Below, one piece after another: positions 12,001 through 22,190 of a DNA stretch of 64,000 bases (positions within the stretch are counted from its first letter, which is position 1; each line of letters begins with the position of its first letter). The stretch is taken from contig CAIIXF020000012.1 in the NCBI GenBank assembly GCA_903813345.2, positions 21,650,184 to 21,714,183 of the forward strand, in the 5' to 3' direction. Position numbers and translations under genes: made by a program. This DNA comes from Owenia fusiformis. Its lineage: Eukaryota; Annelida; Polychaeta; Sabellida; Oweniidae. The notes below the pieces were generated by a model, which made no database searches, was not told where the DNA came from, and worked only from the letters and a program-made list of their open reading frames with translations.

Positions 12001-12971
12001 AGAATATTATTAGGAGGGCACAAGCTCCAAGAGAATTACCTCCACTGATGTCTAATTCCCTCCAATCATTTAAATTACTCAGATGCGAGAAGGTAGTTAC
12101 CAGTTCCGCCACCAGGTGGCTGATTCGGGGGAATTAACATGGCAGGGTATTACAAAATTCCCTTACACTTGAATATGCATCAGTTTTAGTGGTTCACCGA
12201 TCATGATAAACTCTTCAAAACCACATTTCTAAATGTAATTTTACATGTAGATTCCAAATATGACATCAGTTTGAATGAATTGTGATTTTTAATAAAGTAA
12301 AGGTATTTCTACTCGCATCGGGGATATTGAATGTATTGATTTCATGTATTTACAGACTTATTACGTCAATGATTTTTGTTACACCCTGACATTTGCATTT
12401 ATCAGTTGACTTTATTGAACCTAAAAAATTGTCATCAGTTTGGTTGGTGGGTGGTGTCGTCTCACTTTTCTTGTCATTACGATTCCAGGAAAACCACTAG
12501 TCTGAGCTGATTAACTTTTCAGTGGCCATCTTGCTCTCTGGTGGCCATTTTGGAAGTTTTTTGGTAAATCTTGCCATTGCGATTCCAAGAAAACCCACTT
12601 AACATAATTGCATTTTTACACACGTTACATGGTAAGAAGCTTTAGAGCTGATTAACTTCATTGGCCATCTTGCTTCCTTGCAGCCACACTGCTATAATTT
12701 AGGTACACCCTTTTTTGTTCACCTAGTTAAATGTTCCTCACCAGTTTCTGGAAATTTTGTTTCTAGGTTCATATTTTCTTTAAAAATTGTTGGTTTTGCT
12801 CACTTAATCAGAGCATGCATGTTCAAATATTGTAATTCAACTCTCTGATTTGATCTATTTGCAGATGAAGAAGAGAGAATAGAAGTAGAATCATTTAAAA
12901 GATATCTGGACAAAGAGAAAGATAAAAGAAGTGTACAAATAAAACAAAGGACTGAACAGGATGGCCACTGA
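1..12971 (+). CDS. GPN1: GPN-loop GTPase 1 (XPA-binding protein 1 type), 11 exons, complete
   Basis: Exons: 1-135, 732-825, 2611-2650, 3145-3249, 5600-5678, 7196-7336, 7776-7922, 8455-8537, 8902-9026, 11316-11423, 12865-12971. All junctions are GT/AG and the reading frame closes at TGA 12969-12971, giving 387 residues (human protein about 374). Visible motifs: P-loop GMAGSGKT (34-41), the family-defining Gly-Pro-Asn loop (94-96) in [21 protein letters not shown]3 DTPGQ (130-134), G4 NKTD (197-200, split by intron 6), and the strongly conserved [18 protein letters not shown] charged, lysine/glutamate-rich helix follows (exon 9), then an acidic tail. Family knowledge: GPN1 pairs with GPN3 and is needed for assembly and nuclear import of RNA polymerase II. 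The ATG lies at the first base of the window, so an upstream in-frame start or 5' UTR exon cannot be excluded. Exon 5 is the last of 18 tandem copies of its 5' part. Confidence in family is very high; the exon 9 donor (9027) is the least certain junction. Confidence 0.95.
136..731 (+). other. GPN1 intron 1, no feature recognised
   Basis: AT-rich intron between exons 1 and 2. I see no coding exon, RNA gene or obvious repeat in it. Confidence 0.5.
1417..2565 (+). repeat. Dispersed repeat in GPN1 intron 2, with internal subrepeats
   Basis: It begins at CCCATCGAACGAAGTTCGG, runs through a TCCG-rich microsatellite (about 1462-1505), then roughly 130-150 bp subrepeats at about 1795, 1945, 2089 and 2230. 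Each subrepeat contains TTTTACTATAACTCGAAAAG, a TTTTGTTCATATT motif and ATGGCCGCCATTTT. It ends near GGGATTCGCTACGCTTTGG. The same end and subrepeats recur at 11680-11967, and the same start recurs at 13684, so this is an interspersed family. Short ORFs here (Arg-Pro-Ser-Val runs) are products of the TCCG tract and not genes. No transposase was seen. Confidence 0.7.
3605..3720 (+). repeat. Fragment of the same dispersed repeat family in GPN1 intron 4
   Basis: It contains ACTGAAATACCACTTGACTG, then TTGATTCAAATGTTATAG and a downstream TTTTCAAGATGG. This is the same order of motifs as the subrepeats at 13900-14340 and 21550-21670. Confidence 0.5.
4075..5670 (+). repeat. 18-copy tandem array of GPN1 intron 4 end plus 5' part of exon 5
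   Basis: TTACAG acceptor sites start at 4091, 4178, 4267, 4356, 4443, 4530, 4619, 4708, 4797, 4884, 4973, 5062, 5151, 5240, 5329, 5418, 5507 and 5594, i.e. 18 units. The unit is 89 bp, or 87 bp in copies 1, 4, 5, 9 and 17, which lack two bases after CCTGGCCAG (AGAGGTG instead of ATAGAGGTG) and so are frameshifted within the exon. Each unit holds about 20 bp of intron end and about 66 bp of exon ([20 protein letters not shown]). Only the last unit continues into GAGGCATTG followed by a GTGAGT donor. Other variants: GGCAAGATA (Gln to Lys in DTPGQ) in copies 12-14, GAA for GAG in 6, a T-to-A change in 8, and CTT for CTG in 16. The ORFs seen across the array are read-through shadows. A collapsed or expanded assembly is possible. 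Confidence 0.95.
5904..6931. mobile_element. Non-autonomous DNA transposon with TTAA flanks, in GPN1 intron 5
   Basis: The left end CCAAGGGCGTTACAATACCC is matched in inverse orientation by the right end, which reads inward CAACAAGGGAAAGATCAATA followed by CCCGG. Both ends abut TTAA (5900-5903 and 6932-6935). The element is about 1.03 kb with no transposase ORF. The TTAA target and short imperfect inverted ends fit a piggyBac-type non-autonomous element; that family assignment is inference. Confidence 0.55.
9804..10917. mobile_element. 1.1-kb repeat element with TGTCCCCACCA inverted ends, GPN1 intron 9
   Basis: It starts TGTCCCCACCACATAGTG and ends TTGGTGGGGACA, so the ends are inverted repeats of 11 bases. 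Inside are a TCCG/TCTG-rich tract (9846-9900) and about four 130-150 bp subrepeats containing TCTTGTCTACGCGTTTACAG, TCAAATTTTCAGGGATGATT and GGCAGCCATTTTGGATTTTC. The element lies within a wider repeat tract (about 9420-10980) that also contains CGCGAAATTCACTTTTGG-type segments at 9570, 9660 and 10985. No coding capacity was seen. Confidence 0.6.
11140..11200 (-). repeat. tRNA-derived SINE-like fragment
   Basis: On the minus strand an A-box-like TAGCAAACTGG (11184-11194) is followed about 20 bases later by a B-box-like GGTTCAATCCC (11152-11162), inside CTGGGTTCAATCCCAGC, a good T-arm. No cloverleaf with a paired acceptor stem is visible, so a SINE head or tRNA relic is more likely than a functional tRNA. 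Confidence 0.45.
11680..11967 (+). repeat. Fragment of the 1417-2565 repeat family, GPN1 intron 10
   Basis: It contains GGAGTGATTTTGTTCATATT, TGATATGTGAATTATACTC and a terminal GCTATGCTTTGGCGTTGC, matching the subrepeats and the 3' end of the repeat at 1417-2565. Confidence 0.6.
12030..12140 (-). repeat. Short interspersed repeat with CCACCTGGTGG core (copy 1)
   Basis: The minus strand reads CAGCCACCTGGTGGCGGAAC, then GGTAACTACCTTCTCGCATC. The same order appears on the plus strand at about 46965-47012 (GAGCCACCTGGTGGTGAAAT, then ATAACTACCTACTCGCATCT). Two related copies in opposite orientation show a dispersed family; its class is unknown. Confidence 0.5.
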
Positions 12972-13009
12972 TATTTATACAAAAGCATTTTTTTATGTTT
13001 AAACATTTT

Positions 13010-13015
13010 AATAAA
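13010..13015 (+). promoter_or_regulatory. Polyadenylation signal of GPN1
   Basis: AATAAA lies 38 bases after the GPN1 stop codon, in an AT-rich tract, which is a normal position for a short 3' UTR. Confidence 0.6.
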
Positions 13016-13683
13016 ATAATATAGTATACTTATATTGAAATTGCTTTTTATTTTTATTTTAATGTGTCCACCATATTCCAACAAGTGTTGAGATGCTAAA
13101 GTTACATGTAGTGTTCATAACACCGAACATTGACAATTTGTCAAATAAGTTTATTGACCCTAAAACTCAATCCCATGTCAATGTGACACTGGTCATGTAG
13201 ACTCATAAATCTATCCAGTGACATATAACAAGTTGAAGGTTACAACTAGATGTTATTTAAATGAACATCTATTTTGTGTCATAAAATAAATATTGAATAG
13301 TCCTTATATATTGATTTATTGAAAGTAAACAAGTCAGAAACATGAGTGAATCATGTAAGGAGAAGTATATTGTCAGTGAACACCACCTTAAATGTATATA
13401 AAAGATCAATATCCCTCCACTACTGTACAATCTTACACGACATTAGGGGAGCCACCATTTATTATTATGTAAAGATTGCATGATTTAGACACCATTGCAA
13501 CTTTCTGCATTTATAAAAATGTTGAAATTGCTTTTGCCATTTTACTCTAAAAATATACAAAATACCATGTTCGATTTTTTTACCATAGAACATGTAGTGG
13601 GTGTTTCGTAATGACTGTCCTCCCTCATCCACATTCAATTTTAGATCACGTGGCCCCATAATCTATATACCATAATGAAGCTT

Positions 13684-14345
13684 ATTATCACATCGAACGA
13701 AGTTCGATGGGGATATATAAACGCCATCCGTCCATTTGTCCGTCTGTTTGTCCGGGCGATAACTCAAATACCGGTTGACGGATTTGATTCAATTTTTTGG
13801 GCTATGCCTTATGGAGATAGAACCTCTGCTCCAGTACTGCTCGAGCAGGAATTTTCAATATGGCCCTTCAATTCAAAATTGCCGCCATTTTTCGAAAAAA
13901 TGTAATCTTTCATAACTCAAATACGAGTTGACGGATTTGGTTCAAATTTTATATGCTGCTGGCTAGGGACAGAGGAGTTTTGCTCAAGAAGACATTTTCA
14001 AGATGGCAGCTGAATTTCAAAATGGCCGCCATTTTTCGTAAAAGCGCGTAATCTTTGATAACTCAAATACCAGTAGACGGATTTCGTTCGAATTTTATAT
14101 GCTGATGCCTAGGCACAAAGGGGCTTTTGTTCAAGAAGATATTTTCAAAATGGCGGCCAAATTTCAAAATGGCAGCCATTTTTCGTAAAAGAACGTAATC
14201 TTTGATAACTCAAATACCATTAGACGGATTTCATTCAAATTTTGTATGCTGATGCCTAGGGACGCAGGAGCTCTGCTCGATAAGGAATTTTAAGATGACA
14301 GCTGAATGGCCGCAGTTTTTCTCAAAAGAACGTAATCTTAAAATG
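13684..14345 (+). repeat. Dispersed repeat with about four 130-bp subrepeats
   Basis: It begins CATCGAACGAAGTTCGATGG, has a TCCG/TCTG tract, then repeated blocks of CTCAAATACCNGTNGACGGA, TTCAAATTTTATATGCTGAT, GCCTAGGGAC and TTTCAAAATGGCNGCCATTT. It is the best-preserved copy of the family seen at 1417, 3605, 15410 (inverted) and 21550. Confidence 0.7.
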
Positions 14346-14364
14346 TAAAAAGAACGTACCTAAA

Positions 14365-14745
14365 AAGGTACGATATTGTCAGCTTATTGTCAGCCTGACG
14401 GGCGGGCGGCGTCTCAATTTCTTGTCATCACGATTGCAGGAAAACCACTTGACGGATTTGCTTCAAGTTTTCACACATGTTACATGGTAAGAAGTTCAAG
14501 AGCGGATTTACTTCAAATTTTCACACATGTTACATGGTAAGAAGTTCTATAGTTGATTTACTTTTCGGCAGCCATCTTGTATTCTGGTGGCGATCTTGTC
14601 ATCGCGATTCCAGGAAAACCACATAATGGATTTACTTCAATTTTTTACACATGTTACATGGTAAGAAGTTCTTGAACTGATTATTTATTCGGCAGGCATC
14701 TTGCTTTCTGGGTCATCAAGCCCACACTGCTATGTTTAAGGTACG
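14365..14745 (+). repeat. Dispersed repeat with tandem ACACATGTTACATGGTAAGA blocks
   Basis: Three blocks share TTTACTTCAA followed by ACACATGTTACATGGTAAGA and CTTGTCATCACGATT-type segments with GGAAAACCAC. A diverged relative lies at about 12430-12720 in GPN1 intron 10 (CTTGTCATTACGATTCCAGG, then GGAAAACCAC). Confidence 0.6.
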
Positions 14746-14869
14746 ATATTGTTCACCCTGTGCCTTGTTAACTCATAAATACATTTTCTAACTATCCCAA
14801 TTTAGGTCTCCTGTCACCATGACCTATGTTATATTCAGGCCACTTGTAGGAACCCTATTGAATATTGTT

Positions 14870-15008
14870 TTAGGATTACACCACATTTAGGATTACACCA
14901 CTTATTGTAATATTACACTTCTTATTGTTATATTACACCACTTGTTGTAGGATCATACCACATGTTGTAGGATTACACCACTTGTTGTAGGATTACACCA
15001 CTTGATGC
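14870..15008 (+). repeat. About 20-21 bp minisatellite
   Basis: There are roughly seven imperfect copies of AGGATTACACCACTTGTTGT. Copies drift to ATATTACACCACTTATTGTT in the middle. Confidence 0.75.
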
Positions 15009-15409
15009 TTGTTATGGCACTTGTTCAGTTGGCCTGACCAGCACATCATGTATCTATAATTGAACAGAACAATACTAAAATATGTTTTGGAAATAGCAAC
15101 GAAATCCTAAAAACTAACGAAATTAGCGATCTTATGTTTTAACTCTTTCTATTTCACAAACAAAATGTAGCGCTTCAGCTTGCAAAGATTTTAACATAAC
15201 TTCATATACAGTATGAGAGGTGGCGTTTTATTGTATAATACATATTCCTTATATTGTTCTGGAGTATACATTAACCTTTTTATATGCTTCATTATGTCAT
15301 TTATATTTTGGCTGATGAACGAGTTTCTGAAAAAAAGTTATATTTTAAATATACTGACCATAAGGCATGAACCTATAACCTTGAACCAACTCCGATATTT
15401 TCCCTGAGA

Positions 15410-15655
15410 AATGGCAGTCATTTTGAATTCTCAAACTGCTATGCATAAGGCACCATCATGTAAAATTTGAACTAAGTCTGTCAACTGGTATTTTAAATTA
15501 AGCGGCCATATCGAAAATTATTTTTCGAACAGAGGTCTTACACATATGGCATCAGCCCATACCGAATCCGTCAACTGGTATTTGATCTGAGTTATAGTCC
15601 CAACAGAAGAGCTTAGAACTTTATATCCCTTCCGAACTTTGGTCGGTGTGATAAT
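15410..15655 (-). repeat. Inverted copy of the ATGGCGGCC/CGAACGAAGTTCG repeat family
   Basis: Read on the minus strand it gives TATCACACCGACCAAAGTTC, a diverged family start, followed by CAAATACCAGTTGACGGATT and a TTCAAAATGACTGCCATTT-like segment. Confidence 0.55.
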
Positions 15656-16439
15656 AAAAATGATATTTTGTGAATAAAAAAGCGAAAAATAAAGAATTTT
15701 CTCGTAATGTGTTTCATACACATTCTTTCAAAATGATATATGTGTGAGTTCCCCATGTTTGGCCCACCCTTTATATAACAAGCCACTGAACACTTATTGA
15801 GAAAGCATTTATTTATGATAATCGGATTTACAAAAAAAGATATAATGTTTGCAAAATACAAAATTGTTAATCAATGATTAATTTTTAAAATGTTACATAG
15901 TAAATAATGTTATACCATAAAGACTCATTAGCAGTTCTATTGTAAAGCATTTATTTAACTACTCAAATAAGACTCAAATAAACTTTCGTCAGAATAAACA
16001 CTACACGGTTTTTCCACCCATGGTTCATTTTCCACTCCAGTCCCTTGGTTCTTTCTTTAAAAAGTCTATATTTTTGCATCGTAAATAATAAAATATAATT
16101 GATTTCATGCCCGTAGCCAGGTTTTGGTTAGGGGAGGCTCGAACCCCCCTCACCATCCACACACAAAATTGTTTTCATGCTTAACCAACTTCGCATTTTG
16201 ACCAAGGGTGTTATTACAGACACCAGGGGTGGCCATGAAAACAAGGGAGGGGACCAAAAAAATTCCGCGCTTGCACAGAAGAAAATACGTAAGGGCCCAA
16301 ATTTTGAAAAATGCCCAGTAATTCCCTCATGTTGTTAAAATGACTAGTTAGTTGATTTAGACGGAACAAAATTCGAGCAAAATTATCATGGCCTGTAAAA
16401 TAATAGCTTGTGAGTGATGTAGCCAGAGGGCATGCTCCC

Positions 16440-16895
16440 CCGGAAAATTAAGGAGTTTTGGGCTGATTTTGTACGTTCTGAGCGATTCTAGGATCAAAAT
16501 ATATGATTTACGTATTTAAAAAAAGAGTTTTTAGGCTTATTTGGCGCATTCTTGGCAAATCTGGTGCATTCTGAGCGATTCTAGGATAAAAATATATGAA
16601 TTGCGTATTTAAAAAAACTGATTTTTTAGGCCTTTTTAGCGCATTCTGGGCGATTCTGATCGTTCTGATCGTACTAAGGATCAAAATATATGATTTACGT
16701 ATTTTAAGAAATCTATGATTTATTAAAATATCAGGGGCATGGTCCCCTGAAAAAGTTACGATTTTTGTGCTGATTTAGTGCATTCTGGGCAATTCGAGGA
16801 TCAAAATATATGATTTATGTATTTATATAAAAATTGAATATTTAGGCTTATTTTGCACCTTCTGAGCGATTAAAGGATAAAAATATATGATTAAT
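16440..16895 (+). repeat. Imperfect tandem repeat of about 110-120 bp units
   Basis: There are four to five units built from TGGGCTGATTTNGTGCATTC, TGAGCGATTCTAGGATNAAA and ATATATGATTTACGTATTT followed by an A tract and TTTTAGGCTTATTT. No ORF. Confidence 0.65.
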
Positions 16896-17200
16896 TTCCG
16901 AATCATTTAGTTGCCTCGCATTCTAGTCAATTTAGAATTTTATAAAAACAAAGTGGCAATCACATCAAAATACACCGTACATATGTCACCAAATGTTACC
17001 TATTACCTCGAAATGTCAGAAAATTCTTCAAGAAAGCACAAAAGGTAGGTCCACATTATTTTAGGAGATATCCGGGGGGGGGGGGGTTTACAGTACTCAT
17101 TTCAAAAGTTAGTTATACTATGGGCAACATAGTTCCGTATATAGTAGGTGTATGTTGAGCGTGGGGGCCTCGGCAACTATGGAATCCTTGCCAGTTGACT

Positions 17201-19149
17201 TTACAGCAAAGTCACGAATGTCATGGATTTATATGGCTCCTTCCCCCTCAACTCAGCTATCTTTGGTCTTGAAAGAATTCTCTCCAGATAGGCCTTTAAT
17301 AAAGGGAAGGGTTTAAGGATTGTTGCATCTACTGCCAGGCACGAGTCTAGAAAGTCGGCTACTTTGTAATCAATGAAAGAAATCTTCTTTCCCACAAGAA
17401 ATCCTGTTCCACCATTATTTTTCTTCAGTTCATTCTATAAGTAAAATAAATATTCAGTAAAACCTATCTTATTCTATGCCACTTTAACTGGCTAAACATG
17501 TTTTAAGCAGTTATTCGCATGTGAAGGTTTACAAAAGAACACAAGAGCCAACGTGAGAAGAAATGCTGCAAAAGGTGTACACATTGAGATGATAAAAAGT
17601 GTTCGGATTTTACTGTTTATTCCAAGGCCTGAACACAAGGCTTACTGTTTTGCGAATGTTGGAAAGTACCTTGAGAGTTTTAAGTCGTCTGAACTTACCT
17701 CCAGAGGCCTAAGATTATCTGGGAGGATCAACTTCACCAACTTTTCTCTTTGGATGGCCTAATTAAAACAACAACAACGATTTTAAAGTTTAATGAATAT
17801 ATCACTTTAAAGACATCTGTACCTGCAAAAGTATCCAAGCTGCAAGTGTGAAATCTTAGATGTATTTAATTGAAAGCCCATGCTATATAGTTATTTTATA
17901 AGTACCCTAAAAGTACATTAACAGTTTTATAAAAGTTATATGAAAGTCCCTTTCTTCAATGGATGCCCAATTCCTGTATTTTCAAGAATAATCTATAATT
18001 ATAATTTTCAATATCATAATTTTATAATCGGTTACAAAATATGGTACATAGGATTATACTTTTAAAAGTGTAATTGTCCTTGGGATATTTTCATTTTGAT
18101 ATGGCGATATTGTGGAAGTTGAACAATATTTGTTACTTTGAATTATAAACTGTATAAATGTTGCCAGGCTCTTTTGAATTGATGCAGGACATCGATCGAG
18201 TGGTTGTGATGACACATTTGATTCTGATAACTTTTTGGTCAAAGAGTACTCGACATTCTAAATGCTTACGTACATAGTCGCCATAAGCCTTCACATATAT
18301 CTGCTCCCTCCCTTCGCTCTCGTGCTCAGTTAGAATATCTATCTGGGTGACGTCATCATCAGTTGTCCCATATAGGTCATACTTCCTGGCAAGAAAGCGC
18401 AGGATGGCATTGGCCTGTGATATTAATTTGCCCTCTGGGGTTTTAAGCACTGGCAAAACATTGAATGGCTGGAATAGAACACCTTTTTGTAAACTTTGAC
18501 GCCTGTGACCGTTTATAACACAAATGCCTTCATAACTTTATCAACAAAAAGTTCTCATTGACACTTGCTATACGAATATGCAAAGTATGCATCCTTTGCT
18601 ACAAACAACGCCGAATTGATTAGAGAATGTTCAAGTGACCGCAATGAGAATGTACAAATGAGATGAGAATTAATAACATTCAATTCAATACAAAATAATG
18701 ATTTGAGATAGTGAAACTGTGAGGTACTGTACCTACCATATCAGGTTTAAGTGTGTTCCATTCCTCACTTAGGTTTACATTCATATCATATGCATCACTA
18801 AATATTCTATCCAATGTTATGCCATTTGCTTCTACATCGGCGACACCAGCTTCAGAGAGAAATGGAATAATGATGTCTTCATGAGGAATACCATTGTCTG
18901 CTAGAAGATATCTTATTGCATGAGCTCGAGCTTAAAGTATAATAATTAAATGGAACAGTTTAATATTTCTCATTTGCTCTACATCTTTAGTTTAATATTT
19001 TTATCCTATCCAAAATAGAACTTTAAAAATAGAAAATGTGAAAAAATGAAATGATTAGAGTTGCTTTTTATGCATTGAATGATTTGGAATGTCCTTGCAT
19101 TTAAGCCACTCACCTTTACAGTCAAAATAAATCAACTTCAAGATGGACA
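17201..19149 (-). CDS. Glutathione S-transferase, Pi-like, 5' end unresolved
   Basis: Minus-strand exons in order: 19149-19114, 18930-18737, 18468-18274, 17758-17699, 17434-17201 (stop). All junctions are GT/AG and phases agree. The N-terminal thioredoxin-like fold begins SILKLIYFDCKARAHAIRYL with the catalytic-type Tyr in LIYF. The Pro-containing PFNVLPVLKTPEGKLI and LISQANAILRFLARKYDLYG follow. The all-helical C-terminal domain has ISFIDYKVADFLDSCL and FPLLKAYLERILSRPKI, closely like the Pi-class ISFADY and FPLLSAYV segments. Family role: conjugation of glutathione to electrophiles in the cytosol. Oddities: about 25-30 extra residues between LLADNG and PFNVLP compared with Pi GSTs (about 239 residues versus about 210), and the glutathione-contact Gln-Ser is Gln-Ala. 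The coding part of the first exon needs one base before TG at 19149; I could not place it, and the start codon itself may be split by the intron. Confidence 0.88.
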
Positions 19150-20600
19150 CTGCAAAACGAATGAACAAATCTTTATTAAATTATTTTCATTTGGTGTCTG
19201 ATAAGAGGAATTTACATGATAAGTACAGTAAGTCATGTTAATCTCACGTGTATGCTTTGTAAAATCTTCAGACCCCCTCACTAATAAATCAGAAACTGTT
19301 TATTAAATGAATATTCTTATTTAAATCAATTACACAAACCAAAAAGATGGGTTGTTTTGTTTCGTTTTTCAAAAGCTGCATTTAATGCTTTTTACAAAAT
19401 ATCAATTGATTATACTCACTTTTAAAAACTTGCAACGACTCCTTTGGTAGATTAAAACATAACCTTTTTAGCTAACTTGGCAGTTAGCCTTGTTTTGTCA
19501 AGAGGTATGATATATGGCATCTATAGGTAATAAAAATGTAATGTTATTCAATCAGATAAATTGTTCAATGATCAACTTGAAATATCAAAAATAGCTTTTA
19601 ACCCTTCTCACTGGCGTTCAACGTATCTCAAACATCATGCCTAGTAGCACAAAACTCACGGCACTTGTATCTCTATGGGGTTTTATTAAATCCTTTATAT
19701 AATTCATTTGGTGTATTTTTTCTAGCACAAGTAATGTGACTTTAATCAGTATACCGATGATTAAATAAACTGGCTATGAATTAAGCATACACGTTGATCG
19801 GTGAGTGAGTAACTTTGCATATTGTAATATTTTCAGCAGACGCCATGTATTTCCTATGAGCAACTTTAAAGTATAATTTAGGGTAAGTTATATTCATTTA
19901 CACCTCCATTTTGAAAATATATGCGACTTGGACTTTTATTTATATAGAACATTGGTCAGATGGTATATTTGGAAGATTTGTTGGAATAAATCAGTCATTC
20001 TGTCAAATTATTTTACTTCGACGTAGCAAAGTGATAGTGATAACGTAACATTTATATCCAAAGAACATGTGTACGTTTTTATAGATTTTATTATATAAAA
20101 TATAGCATATTTACAATTCTTTTTGGCATGGAGAGACGGCTATCTATCGATCAGAGCTTGCGTAATTGTATACAAAAGAAAAGATTACGTAATCATGAGA
20201 TAATGTTACGCAATGACAGCGCAAAATCATGATTATGCAACCTTACATAATCATTAATTTTTGGGATAAGAGAGAGAGCCCCGTGGGGACCGAGTGATGA
20301 GATAGATAGTCGCCTCCGAAGTCCAGGCCACCCGATACCTCCTATTAATGGGGCGAAGGGGTGAGGGCGGATAAGCATCGGAGCTCATATAATTGTGTTG
20401 TGTTATCGATGTAAAGTATACTAAATTTCCTGTATTTTTGAGGACCATTAAGGAACATTATATAAGCTCAAAGTTATTTAGTGATGTGTCTTATTTCAGT
20501 GTGATCACACGTCTTTACAATATGGAACAAGGGCATTTTACTTGTGTCCGGCGTTGTCAGAATCCAAATGTTCACATTTTCGAAGATGTAATAAATCACA

Positions 20601-21044
20601 TTATTATATCGCTATCTAGCTAGCGACAGTATGATTGGTCAAAACCGGGTCACATGTCGTGGGATATCTGGCGATATTCAATGGCAATGCTAATCAGATA
20701 AGACAACCGTGAGATATCTAGCGATATCCCACGCTCCCGGGAATTTTCAAAGAATTTGTTTTCGTCCAGTGTAAATAATTTAGTTCAGTGTAAGTCAAAA
20801 TGGCAGACGAACCGAGTAGATTCGTATGTATTTCAATGTTAACCTATGACTTAATAATATTAGGGATGTTTAGCTAGACAGTGATATAATAAAACAAATA
20901 TTTCACTCTATTTTCGGTGAATACCTGTAGCACTTTCACAAGGTGATATTCCACTTGCCCTTCGGGCTTCGTGGAATATCACTTGTGAAAGATGTACAGG
21001 TATTCACCGAAAATAGAGTGAAATATTTGTTCAATATCGTAAAA
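20601..21044 (+). mobile_element. Element fragment, copy 1 of a tandem pair, with long hairpin
   Basis: It begins ATCGCTATCTAGCTAGCGAC, contains TCAAAACCGGGTCACATGTC, a short ORF start MADEPSRFV (20800-20826), and at about 20899-21034 a near-perfect hairpin with about 60-base arms. The arms carry ATATTTCACTCTATTTTCGG and GTGATATTCCAC around a TTGCCCTTCGGGCTTC loop. The second copy at 21113-21545 is about 95% alike by eye. The MADEPSRF start followed in copy 2 by VKISEDLM resembles, from memory, N-termini of DUF3504 (Crypton-type tyrosine recombinase) proteins; this is a weak inference. Confidence 0.55.
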
Positions 21045-21112
21045 CATACAGACAAATATTTGGCTGAATTTAAAAATGGCCGCTATTTTTCATAAAAATA
21101 TGATATTTGATA

Positions 21113-21545
21113 TTATTATATCACTATCTAGCTAGCGACAGTATGATTAGTCAAAACCGGGTCACATGTCGTGGGATATCTGGCGATATTCAGTGGCAAT
21201 GCTAATCAGATAAGACAACCGTGAGATATCTAGCGATATCCCACGCTCCCGGGAATTTTCAAAGAATTTGTTTTCGTTCAGTGTAAATAATTTAGTTCAG
21301 TTTAAGTCAAAATGGCAGACGAACCGAGTAGATTCGTAAAAATATCTGAAGACTTAATGACTTAATAATATTAGGGATGTTTAGCTAGACAGTGATATAA
21401 TAAAACAAATATTTCACTCTATTTTCGGTGAATACCTGTAGCACTTTCACAAGGTGATATTCCACTTGCCCTCGGGCTTCGTGGAATATCACTTGTGAAA
21501 GATGTACAGGTATTCACCTCAATAGAGTGAAATATTTGTTCAATA
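21113..21545 (+). mobile_element. Element fragment, copy 2 of the tandem pair
   Basis: This is a direct repeat of 20601-21044, starting ATCACTATCTAGCTAGCGAC. The short ORF here reads MADEPSRFVKISEDLMT and then stops; in copy 1 the frame diverges after SRFV because about 15 bases differ. The hairpin is kept (about 21405-21540) with a few base losses (TCACCTCAATAGAG instead of TCACCGAAAATAGAG). The 68 bases between the copies include an AAAATGGCCGCTATTTTTC segment of the dispersed repeat family. Confidence 0.55.
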
Positions 21546-22190
21546 TTTGATTTGAAAATAACTCAAATACCAGTTGACAGATTTGGTTCAAATTTTATAT
21601 GCTGATGCTTTAAAGACTTCGAAATAGATGTGCAAGAGGTAATTTTCAAGATTACTAACAACTTTCCTCATTTATCAATTCAAAATGGCTGCAATTTTTC
21701 ATGACTTAATTTTTAATAACTGAATTACCAGTTATAGTATTTGGTTCAGAAGTAGATTAATGTTCTATGAGCAAAATGAGCTCATGGAGACATTTTCTAT
21801 GTGATCATTTCTCGGGAAAGTTATATATACAGTGTAAACGATCTTTTCCGATAACACAAAAACCGGCTGGCAGATTTCGTCCAAATGTTATATATGCTAG
21901 ACCTAATGCTATTTGGTCATGGTTGGGCGAGTAATCATTCCATTTGCAAAGTGGGCCGAAATTAGCTTTTGGCCAAGTTATAAACATCGCAAAAGTCAGT
22001 GTACGGAGGCCAATGCAATATGGGAAGAAAACATAAAACCAATGCTGACTGCATCCTTTTCATCAATGTACCAAAAAGCCAAATTACTCCTCTTTGCAAT
22101 GGAGTATCATTCACTTGGAGTCATCTCTGGCTGAATAATCATTTATTTTGCAAAGTTGGGCAAAATTCAGCTCGGACCCAAGTTTTAAAC
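21546..22190 (+). repeat. Degenerate dispersed repeat, subrepeated
   Basis: It contains ACTCAAATACCAGTTGACAG, TTCAAATTTTATATGCTGAT and TTCAAAATGGCTGCAATTTT, the family motifs seen at 13684-14345. Two related blocks follow at about 21900 and 22080-22180 (GAGTAATCATTCCATTTGCA and AATAATCATTTATTTTGCAA, each then AAAGTTGGGC or AAAGTGGGCC). Confidence 0.55.

Noticed and set aside
21893-21940. Minus-strand MITRPTMTK with stop, similar to the missing SDR C-terminus
   Set aside because: There is no acceptor before it, and the segment belongs to a subrepeated block of the dispersed repeat family (a related block lies at about 22080-22180). The match is probably chance.
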